Shown here piece after piece: positions 45,975 through 52,908 of a DNA stretch of 52,908 nt. The translations under genes and the position numbers were made by a program. The first letter of the stretch is position 1, and every line of letters begins with the position of its first letter. A model generated the notes under the pieces. It did no database searches and had not been told where the DNA came from. It saw only the letters and a program-made list of their open reading frames with translations. Source of the stretch: an uncultured Muribaculaceae bacterium (lineage in GTDB: Bacteria > Bacteroidota > Bacteroidia > Bacteroidales > Muribaculaceae); NCBI GenBank assembly GCA_910584665.1, contig CAJUBL010000012.1:1-52908 (forward strand), given 5' to 3'.

Positions 45975-48746
45975 ATGGAATACAATCATCGCGATATAGA
46001 GGCCCGCTGGCAGCAATACTGGAAAGACAACAATGTGTACAAGACTGATATTGTTGAAGGAAAGCCGAAGTACTATGTTCTTGACATGTTCCCTTATCCG
46101 TCCGGTGCCGGTCTTCATGTAGGTCATCCTTTAGGTTATATAGCATCGGATATCTACAGCAGGTATAAGCGTCTGCGTGGCTTTAATGTACTCCATCCCA
46201 TGGGATACGATGCATACGGACTTCCTGCCGAACAGTATGCCATTCAGACGGGACAGCATCCTGAGATAACCACCGATACAAATATAGCACGTTATCGCAG
46301 TCAGCTCGAGAAGATAGGATTCAGTTTTGACTGGGATCGTGAGATACGGACATGTTCGCCTGATTACTATAAATGGACACAGTGGGCGTTCATAAAGATG
46401 TTCAACAGCTATTATGATACTGAGGCAGGAAAGGCTATGCCTATATCCGGTCTTACTGCTCATTTTGAGAAGGAGGGTACCGAAGGTATAAGTGCATGGG
46501 GAAGCAGAGATCTGCATTTTACTGCCGAAGAGTGGAACTCTATGGACGAGAAGTCAAAGAGCGATATTCTTATGAACTACCGTATCGCTTACCTTGGAAA
46601 CACTATGGTCAACTGGTGTCCGCAATTAGGTACTGTACTGGCCAATGACGAGGTGAGCGAGGGGGTATCCATACGTGGCGGTTATCCTGTGGAACAGAAG
46701 CTTATGTATCAGTGGTGTCTGCGTGTAAGCGCTTATGCAGGACGTCTGCTCGACGATCTCGATAAACTTGACTGGAGTGATTCCATCAAGGAGACCCAGC
46801 GCAACTGGATAGGCCGCTCCGAGGGTGCCGAGATGAAATTTCCTATAACCGGCAGCGATGTGGTACTTGACATATTCACCACCCGTGCCGATACGGTGTT
46901 CGGCGTTACTTTTATGGTACTTGCTCCGGAGAGTAAGTATGTGGATATGATTGTCACTCCGGACCAGCGTAAGGATGTTGACTATTATATAAACTCTATC
47001 AGGCATAAGACTGAGCGCGAGCGTATGATAGATAAGAAGGTGAGCGGTGTGTTTACCGGAGCATATGCGGTCAATCCGCTGACCGGAAAAAATATTCCGG
47101 TATGGGTGAGTGATTATGTGCTTGCCGGTTACGGTACAGGTGCCATAATGGCTGTACCGGCCCATGATTCGCGTGACTATGCATTCGCACGTCATTTCGG
47201 TCTGCCTGTGATTCCGCTTATCGAGGGTGCCGACGTAAGCGAGGAGAGTTTCGATGCCAAGGAAGGTAAACTTATCAACTCGGCCGGCAAGGATCTTGAT
47301 CTTAACGGTATGGATGTAAAGGAAGCTATAGCCGCTGCCAAAAAATATATCGAAGCCAGAGGTATAGGTAAGGTCAAGACCAACTATCGTCTTCGTGATG
47401 CTATATTCAGCCGTCAGCGTTACTGGGGTGAGCCGTTCCCTGTATATTATAAGGATGGAATACCATATATGCTTGACGAGAACAGTCTTCCGCTGCAGCT
47501 TCCGGAGGTTGACAAATATCTTCCTACGGAGACCGGTGAGCCGCCGCTGGGTAGAGCCAGAAACTGGACAACTCCCGAGGGTTATCCTCTCGAGCTTAAT
47601 ACAATGCCTGGATTTGCCGGGTCGAGTGCCTATTACCTGCGATATATGGATCCCCACAATGATGAGGCTCTCGTGAGCCGACGTGCCGATGAGTACTGGC
47701 GTAATGTGGATCTGTATGTGGGTGGTACGGAACATGCTACCGGTCACTTGATATACAGTCGTTTCTGGAATAAGTTTCTTTATGATCTGGGTGTGGTATG
47801 CGAGCCTGAGCCTTTTAAAAAGCTTATAAACCAGGGTATGATCCAGGGCAGAAGTAACTTTGTATACCGTATCAAGGATACCAATACATTCGTATCGGCC
47901 GGACTCAGAAACAGTTATGATGTGACCCCTATTCATGTGGATGTGAATATAGTGAACAACGATATTCTTGATACTGAGGCATTCAAAAAATGGCGTCCGG
48001 ACTACGCCACAGCCGAGTTCATACTGGAGGACGGGAAGTATGTGTGTGGATGGGCTGTGGAGAAGATGTCCAAGTCTATGTTCAATGTGGTTAATCCCGA
48101 TGACATAGTGGAACGTTACGGAGCAGATACACTGCGGCTGTACGAGATGTTCCTTGGTCCTGTGGAACAGAGTAAGCCATGGGATACGAACGGTATAGAC
48201 GGTGTGAGCCGGTTCATAAGAAAGTTATGGAATCTTTTCTACAAGGATGACGCACTGCTTGTTACCGATGGAGAACCATCGGCTGATGAACTTAAGAGCA
48301 TACACAAGCTTATAAAGAAAGTTACAGGCGACATAGAGTCGTTTTCATATAATACCTCTATAAGCGCATTCATGGTATGTGTCAACGAGCTTACACAGCT
48401 CAGATGTCATAATCGCAAAGTATTGTCTGATCTCGTAGTGGTTATAGCTCCGTTTGCACCACATGTTGCTGAGGAACTGTGGCATGCTCTCGGTAACAAT
48501 TCTACCGTATGTGATGCCGCATGGCCCTGCTGGAATGAGGATTATTTAAAGGAGTCGAGTATAACTATGGCCGTGTCGTTCAACGGCAAGGCTCGTTATA
48601 ATATCCAGGTACCGGCAGATATGACAAGTGAGGAGGTACAGCAGGTGGCATTGTCCCACGAGCTTTCCGCCAAGTGGATAGACGGAAAGAATATCCGTAA
48701 GGTCATCGTAGTACCCGGCAAGATTGTAAATGTCGTTATAGGGTAA
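45975..48746 (+). CDS. leuS: Leucyl-tRNA synthetase
   Basis: Charges tRNA-Leu. The 923-residue length is usual for Bacteroidota. The class I signatures are FPYPSGAGLHVGHPLGY (39-55, HIGH equivalent HVGH) and KMSKS (697-701). The CP1 editing domain between about 220 and 420 includes the threonine-rich TTRADTVFGVTFMVLAPE and GTGAIMAVPAHDSRD. The C-terminal anticodon-binding and tRNA-contact domain is complete. Confidence 0.98.
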   Translation: MEYNHRDIEARWQQYWKDNNVYKTDIVEGKPKYYVLDMFPYPSGAGLHVGHPLGYIASDIYSRYKRLRGFNVLHPMGYDAYGLPAEQYAIQTGQHPEITTDTNIARYRSQLEKIGFSFDWDREIRTCSPDYYKWTQWAFIKMFNSYYDTEAGKAMPISGLTAHFEKEGTEGISAWGSRDLHFTAEEWNSMDEKSKSDILMNYRIAYLGNTMVNWCPQLGTVLANDEVSEGVSIRGGYPVEQKLMYQWCLRVSAYAGRLLDDLDKLDWSDSIKETQRNWIGRSEGAEMKFPITGSDVVLDIFTTRADTVFGVTFMVLAPESKYVDMIVTPDQRKDVDYYINSIRHKTERERMIDKKVSGVFTGAYAVNPLTGKNIPVWVSDYVLAGYGTGAIMAVPAHDSRDYAFARHFGLPVIPLIEGADVSEESFDAKEGKLINSAGKDLDLNGMDVKEAIAAAKKYIEARGIGKVKTNYRLRDAIFSRQRYWGEPFPVYYKDGIPYMLDENSLPLQLPEVDKYLPTETGEPPLGRARNWTTPEGYPLELNTMPGFAGSSAYYLRYMDPHNDEALVSRRADEYWRNVDLYVGGTEHATGHLIYSRFWNKFLYDLGVVCEPEPFKKLINQGMIQGRSNFVYRIKDTNTFVSAGLRNSYDVTPIHVDVNIVNNDILDTEAFKKWRPDYATAEFILEDGKYVCGWAVEKMSKSMFNVVNPDDIVERYGADTLRLYEMFLGPVEQSKPWDTNGIDGVSRFIRKLWNLFYKDDALLVTDGEPSADELKSIHKLIKKVTGDIESFSYNTSISAFMVCVNELTQLRCHNRKVLSDLVVVIAPFAPHVAEELWHALGNNSTVCDAAWPCWNEDYLKESSITMAVSFNGKARYNIQVPADMTSEEVQQVALSHELSAKWIDGKNIRKVIVVPGKIVNVVIG

Positions 48747-48776
48747 TAAACAGCTGTTATTCACGTTATACTATAT

Positions 48777-49370
48777 ATGAAAAGACAGATAGTATTTGCA
48801 ACGAATAACATTCATAAACTCAACGAGTTGCGTGCTGTGGTGGGCAACTCGCTGAGTATACTCTCGCTTGCAGACATTAATTGTAACGACGACATACCGG
48901 AGACCGGTTCCACTCTTGAGGAAAACTCAATGATAAAGGCCCGCTGGGTCCGGGAGAAATATGGTTATGACTGTATAGCCGATGATACCGGTCTCGAGGT
49001 GGAGGCTCTGGACGGTGCTCCGGGAGTGTATTCTGCCCGCTATGCTCCTGGCAACGGTCATGACAGTCAGGCAAATATGAATCTCCTGCTTCTCAACATG
49101 AAGGATAAGAAGAACCGTAAGGCACGTTTCCGTACCGTTATCACTCTGCTTGGTGAAACGTCCGGATGTCATGTTGTGGAGGGTATTGTTGAAGGTATGA
49201 TATCGGACGAGCCCAGAGGAACAAACGGATTCGGATATGATCCTGTGTTTATTCCCGATGAATCGTCCGAACATCTGTCGTTCGCCCAGATGGATTCCGA
49301 TGCCAAGAATGCCATCAGTCACAGAGGTCGCGCTACCAGAGCGTTACTGTCCCTGTTGAAAAATATGTAA
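48777..49370 (+). CDS. rdgB: XTP/dITP diphosphatase (HAM1 family)
   Basis: Hydrolyses non-canonical purine nucleoside triphosphates to keep them out of DNA and RNA. The 197-residue protein has FATNNIHKLNEL (6-17), the catalytic ADDTGLEVEALDGAPGVYSARYA, GTNGFGYDPVFIPDE and SHRGRA near the end. It lies 30 bases after leuS and 35 bases before porZ. Confidence 0.96.
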   Translation: MKRQIVFATNNIHKLNELRAVVGNSLSILSLADINCNDDIPETGSTLEENSMIKARWVREKYGYDCIADDTGLEVEALDGAPGVYSARYAPGNGHDSQANMNLLLLNMKDKKNRKARFRTVITLLGETSGCHVVEGIVEGMISDEPRGTNGFGYDPVFIPDESSEHLSFAQMDSDAKNAISHRGRATRALLSLLKNM

Positions 49371-49405
49371 GCAAGTGTTGTAAATACCTAACAATAATAA
49401 TATCT

Positions 49406-51868
49406 ATGAAATTACGCCACTTACTTTTTCTTGTTTTATTCATAGCGGCGACGGCATCGGCCGGCGCTCAGCTTGCTGTGGGAAGCTGGAAATCGTTTGC
49501 TTCATTCTCTACTGTCGACCGTGTGGCAGATACTCCTGATATAGTCTATTATCTGACCAACGGCCAGCTGTATTCTTACAATAAGAATAACGAGGAGACA
49601 TATAATTATTCTACCGGCCAGCGTCTCAGTGACAGCAATATCACATCTATATATTATAATTATGATAAGGACTATCTGGTAGTGGTATATTCCAACTCCA
49701 ATATGGATATTATCGATGACGACGGGAAGGTGACGAACCTTCCCGATATCAAGGATGCTTCGGTAGGAATTATTCCTGTAGTCAACGATATGGTATTTGA
49801 CGGAAACAGGATATATGTTGCCACTAACTTCGGAGTGGTGGTGTATGACGACCGGAAGAAAGAGGTGGTGACATCGGGAAACTATGGAAAGAATATGACT
49901 TCGGTGACTGTTGTAGGTGATACTTTATGGCTTATAGAGGGATATAGATTCTACAGTTCCGATAAAAACAGGTCGATGACGTCGTCCGATGCTATAGCGT
50001 TGCAGCCGATGGGATATACTGTGAATGAAGTGATGCATATGTCAGACGATAAGGTCGTGATGATTGCCGACAACAATACCCGCGTTACTGTGGCACGTCT
50101 TGCCGAAGGTGAGAAAAATATGGAAATCATCAATGAAATTTCAGAACTCGCAGATGTTAGGAACCTGCAGCCGCTTGCCGACGGTTCGTTCATGTGTCAT
50201 ACATATAATACTATATATGTGATATCTCCTGACGGTACTATAGTACCTGCGTCTGTTTCCGGTACGGATCTTGAGGCAAAGAAAGTAGGAGGACATTATG
50301 AGATCAAGAACATAGCTTCATGCCGCGGATTGAAAAATCTGTGGCTCGGTTCTGATGCCGGACTGTCATCATTTTCAATGAATGGTAGTGATATTACAAT
50401 ATTATCAGAACCGGCCCGTCCTGATAATGCTCTTACTTTCAGTATTATAGGTGATCTTGTTAAAGGTAGTTCGGGAGCTGTTTACGCAGCCAGTCACGGT
50501 TACAGTCACCTGATAGGCGAGGATGTGAATCCCGGTAACAGTGATCAGAATTTCTTTTATATAAACAAAATAGAAAATGGAGAGATAACTGACCGTACTC
50601 CTAAAGTAGGTGAATTCAAGGTACGGAATAATACCAACCAGTCGCTTAGTGTGGCACCATATGGATTTAAAGGAGGATACAAGGTTAAGGAACTTCCAGG
50701 TGATCCTGATGCACTGATTGTAGGATCCCGTTTTGATGGATTATATGTGTTCAGACCAGGGCTTGAGACTGTACAGTATGACGATTCCACTTCTACAATG
50801 TGGTATACAGGAAACCGTTTCAGACTTCAGGCCAACGGTATGGATTTTGACAGGAAAGGTAATCTGTGGGTATCTCAATATGTATATTATCCTGAAAGCC
50901 ATCAGAAACAGTTTCATATGCTGAAAGCTGACAAGGTAGGAAAATGGACCAGTCATTCCGACTGGCAGTCGTTCAGACAGAATGTGGATGATGAGTATAA
51001 CAGCCACGACGGAAATCTTCTTGCATGTAAGTATTCCGACAATGTCTTCTACATTGACGGGTACTATCAGTGTCCGGTTACAGTCATCCGCACCAATGGC
51101 ACTGATGATGTAGGTGATGATGTTATGTTCAAGAGTACTAACCTTATCGATCAGGATGGCAATGCATTTAATTATCTGTATTGTTTCTGTATGCTTGAAG
51201 ATAACCGCGGACGTGTGTGGATAGGCACCGACAATGGTGTGGTGGAGATTACCGACCCTGACGATATATCAGGTTCTCAGTTCAGAATCAATCACCTTAA
51301 AGTGCCACGTCGTGACGGAACCAATTTTGCAGATTACCTGCTCAATGGAGAGACTGTTACCGCTATGGCTCTGGATCCTTCCAACCGCAAATGGCTTGCA
51401 ACCCGCAACTCGGGTGTATATCTTGTGAGTGAGAATGGAGACGAGATTATAGAACACTTTGATCCTACAAATTCTCCGTTGCCGTTCTATGCTGTGTATG
51501 CCGTTGTCTGTGATAATGAAAATAAAGTATACTTCGGTACTTCCAACGGTGTGTTTATGTACAGCAGTATGTCTGCTCCGGCACGTGAGGATTTCTCGGA
51601 GGTATATGCCTATCCTAATCCTGTGCGTCCCGAATATACAGGCTGGATAACAATTACCGGACTCATGGAAAATTCTCTTGTCAAGATTACCGATGCTTCG
51701 GGTAATGTTTTCCATCAGGCTGTAAGTGAGGGTGGTATGATGGTCTGGGACGGATGTGACCGTCACGGACATCGTGTCAGGACAGGAGTCTACTATGTTT
51801 TCGCATCACATGGCGGGGAAGGTATGGAGAATGATGGTGCCGTTACTAAAATTCTTGTTGTAAATTAA
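49406..51868 (+). CDS. porZ: PorZ-like type IX secretion beta-propeller protein
   Basis: An 820-residue exported protein (signal peptide ending near SAGAQ). Two tandem beta-propeller regions follow, the first starting VGSWKSFASFS and LVVVYSNSNMDIIDDDG and the second including GRVWIGTDNGVVEI and KVYFGTSNGVFMY, as in PorZ, the component that delivers anionic lipopolysaccharide to the sortase of the system. The C-terminus (YAYPNPVRPEYTGWITITGL, then GVYYVFAS and ILVVN) is the type IX sorting domain that PorZ retains. It overlaps the next frame by one base. Confidence 0.88.
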   Translation: MKLRHLLFLVLFIAATASAGAQLAVGSWKSFASFSTVDRVADTPDIVYYLTNGQLYSYNKNNEETYNYSTGQRLSDSNITSIYYNYDKDYLVVVYSNSNMDIIDDDGKVTNLPDIKDASVGIIPVVNDMVFDGNRIYVATNFGVVVYDDRKKEVVTSGNYGKNMTSVTVVGDTLWLIEGYRFYSSDKNRSMTSSDAIALQPMGYTVNEVMHMSDDKVVMIADNNTRVTVARLAEGEKNMEIINEISELADVRNLQPLADGSFMCHTYNTIYVISPDGTIVPASVSGTDLEAKKVGGHYEIKNIASCRGLKNLWLGSDAGLSSFSMNGSDITILSEPARPDNALTFSIIGDLVKGSSGAVYAASHGYSHLIGEDVNPGNSDQNFFYINKIENGEITDRTPKVGEFKVRNNTNQSLSVAPYGFKGGYKVKELPGDPDALIVGSRFDGLYVFRPGLETVQYDDSTSTMWYTGNRFRLQANGMDFDRKGNLWVSQYVYYPESHQKQFHMLKADKVGKWTSHSDWQSFRQNVDDEYNSHDGNLLACKYSDNVFYIDGYYQCPVTVIRTNGTDDVGDDVMFKSTNLIDQDGNAFNYLYCFCMLEDNRGRVWIGTDNGVVEITDPDDISGSQFRINHLKVPRRDGTNFADYLLNGETVTAMALDPSNRKWLATRNSGVYLVSENGDEIIEHFDPTNSPLPFYAVYAVVCDNENKVYFGTSNGVFMYSSMSAPAREDFSEVYAYPNPVRPEYTGWITITGLMENSLVKITDASGNVFHQAVSEGGMMVWDGCDRHGHRVRTGVYYVFASHGGEGMENDGAVTKILVVN

Positions 51869-51873
51869 TGTTT

Positions 51874-52410
51874 ATGTCCGATCAGAAAGTTACTTTGAAA
51901 TATACCGATGAGCGTGACCGTTGCTATGGTCTTACCGGTATGGCTATGAGTATCGTGGTTATGGATAGCGAGGATCTTCTCGCTGGTATCGACATGGATG
52001 CTCCGGTAGATGAGATGATGAATTTTACCCCACAGTATTACTTTGCCGGTAATCCGCGCCTGTCGGCCCGTCTGGCATGGAATCATCTTGTGGAACATTA
52101 TAATATTACTATTGGTATGCTCGTGGGCAATGTGTTGTGCCGTTATTATGTGAACAGCCGTAAGGAAATTACCCCTGAGTTGCTTGAACTTGTACATCAG
52201 TATGTCACAGATGAGGGGAAAGCGACATGTCAGCTCGATGAAGATGAGATAAATGCATTGTTCAATAAACAGTTCAGTTATATGCAACGTTTATTCCGTC
52301 ACCATGGTGTGCAGTCGGTCGTAGACGACTTTGCATCCAGACTGCTTCAGTGTCGCAAAATGTCGGTAAGTGAAGTTATTGAAGGATTCAGAACTCTTAA
52401 TATGCTGTAA
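51874..52410 (+). CDS. Conserved hypothetical protein
   Basis: I do not recognise the family. The protein has 178 residues from ATG 51874; an upstream start at 51868 overlaps the porZ stop. It is acidic and mostly helical, with no signal peptide, membrane segment or obvious catalytic motif. Residues such as NPRLSARLAWNHLVEHYN and ALFNKQFSYMQRLFRHHG suggest a compact helical fold. Its tight link to porZ implies co-transcription, but that does not establish a role in secretion. Confidence 0.7.
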   Translation: MSDQKVTLKYTDERDRCYGLTGMAMSIVVMDSEDLLAGIDMDAPVDEMMNFTPQYYFAGNPRLSARLAWNHLVEHYNITIGMLVGNVLCRYYVNSRKEITPELLELVHQYVTDEGKATCQLDEDEINALFNKQFSYMQRLFRHHGVQSVVDDFASRLLQCRKMSVSEVIEGFRTLNML

Positions 52411-52490
52411 AAAAGCAAGGACGGACAACCTTTCATCATGGCTGACCGCCCTTTCTTCTATCCGACGGCAGACTTCCTCACGTGCGGTAT

Positions 52491-52511
52491 AAGTCTCCGG
52501 CAGACTTTTTT
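52491..52511 (+). terminator. Intrinsic terminator after the porZ-linked gene
   Basis: AAGTCT (52491-52496) pairs with AGACTT (52502-52507) around CCGGC and is followed by TTTT. It lies 81 bases after the stop. A weaker imperfect hairpin with T-rich tail lies just before it (about 52415-52456). Confidence 0.6.
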
Positions 52512-52770
52512 AACGTTGTCAGACAGGTTGTATTAAAGCGTGTGTTTTTCATCATACTGGTGGGGCGGGGGCAAATGTCGCTTCCAACATTTATCACAAT
52601 CTTTTTTACCTCGGATCAGAATTTGGAGAGATTTCTATCTCGCCGTCACCACCCCCGGTAACCTGTCACATGTTCTGATAATATAACATATTCGTCATAC
52701 GGCTTGTTCAGGGGTACATTATTTGTCACTACGTCACAACAACCTATAAAATAGACTTTTTCATAAAAAG
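52512..52770. other. Gene-free stretch before tRNA-Glu
   Basis: No open frame or RNA family is recognised. It contains an 8-bp imperfect hairpin (about 52626-52645, GGAGAGAT / ATCTCGCC) without a T run. It may be the 3' region of the preceding transcript or an unannotated small RNA; I see nothing decisive. Confidence 0.4.
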
Positions 52771-52802
52771 TTTGTTCAATTGAAAAAAAGTAACTATATT
52801 TG
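52771..52802 (+). promoter_or_regulatory. Strong promoter for tRNA-Glu
   Basis: TTTG (52771-52774), 20 bp, then TATATTTG (52795-52802) is an exact Bacteroidota -33/-7 match. Transcription would start near 52808, giving a leader of about 50 bases before the mature tRNA, which RNase P would remove. Confidence 0.75.
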
Positions 52803-52857
52803 CAGTCGCTTTCAGGGGCACGAATCGCTGATATCGTATCGTTGAAGTAATTTTACC

Positions 52858-52908
52858 GGCCCATTCGTCTATCGGTTAGGACGCAAGATTTTCATTCTTG
52901 AAAGAGGA
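52858..52908 (+). tRNA. tRNA-Glu (anticodon TTC), 5' part only
   Basis: The window ends inside this tRNA. The 5' acceptor strand GGCCCAT is followed by a D arm (TCGTCTATCGGTTAGGACGC) and an anticodon arm with stem CAAGA/TCTTG around TTTTCAT, anticodon TTC. This reads glutamate codons. The T arm and 3' end lie outside the window. Confidence 0.9.

Noticed and set aside
46626..47936. 436-codon open frame antisense to leuS
   Set aside because: It lies wholly inside leuS, has no signal, motif or family resemblance, and follows from codon bias of the real gene.
1..52908. CRISPR arrays, insertion sequence transposases and rRNA genes
   Set aside because: I looked for regularly spaced direct repeats, transposase motifs and rRNA sequence and found none.

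Overview
The window reads as a piece of a Bacteroidota (order Bacteroidales) chromosome. The evidence is the promoter style (-7 boxes of the TAnnTTTG type, some with TTTG about 20 bp upstream), the gene families (6-bladed propeller lipoproteins, an NVEALA peptide, PorZ, DUF4271, DUF4919, DUF3244, a BspA-type leucine-rich repeat protein, glutaminyl-cyclase-like M28 lipoprotein) and the overlapping DUF4271-hemD-rnpA-yidD-tatD cluster. A Muribaculaceae-like member is my best guess, but that is inference. PorZ and two proteins with type IX-like C-terminal sorting domains imply a type IX secretion system.

Layout. Positions 1-54 are the 3' part of a tRNA-Ala, followed by a terminator and a 560-base gene-free stretch with an inverted-repeat element. 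From 659 to 28239 lies a dense, GC-richer, all-plus-strand housekeeping block: manC, ruvB, a flippase, a TPR protein, topA, an rRNA/tRNA pseudouridine synthase, an M28 lipoprotein, sufE, a BspA-like LRR protein, an S24-type repressor, a secreted endonuclease I, a Na/Pi cotransporter, a LOG protein, the DUF4271-hemD-rnpA-yidD-tatD cluster, dapB-lepB-wbqC-sdaA, murA, a ferredoxin-type membrane protein, thyA-folA and rnhB. A decayed glycoside hydrolase family 3 tail sits antisense just after the TPR gene.

From about 28680 to 36400 the DNA becomes markedly AT-rich. This accessory island holds a TPR membrane protein with a LuxR-like C-terminus, a DUF3244 protein, a thioredoxin-like/DUF1573 lipoprotein, an NVEALA-family peptide and four consecutive 6-bladed propeller lipoproteins, one of them broken by a 10-bp tandem duplication. 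This is the most system-like locus in the window: a secreted small peptide, a redox lipoprotein, surface or periplasmic propellers and a membrane regulator.

Next come a DUF4919 gene, a sirtuin, and a minus-strand two-gene phage module: a terminase large subunit interrupted by one in-frame amber codon, and an 831-codon virion-like protein. A POT-family peptide transporter follows. The 44325-44990 gap contains a promoter-carrying repeat and an AT-rich region with three copies of TGTTGATAAC. Third-codon-position base preference appears to reverse across this gap, so I propose it as a chromosomal replication origin. To its right are nadA, leuS, rdgB, porZ, a conserved hypothetical gene and the 5' part of a tRNA-Glu.
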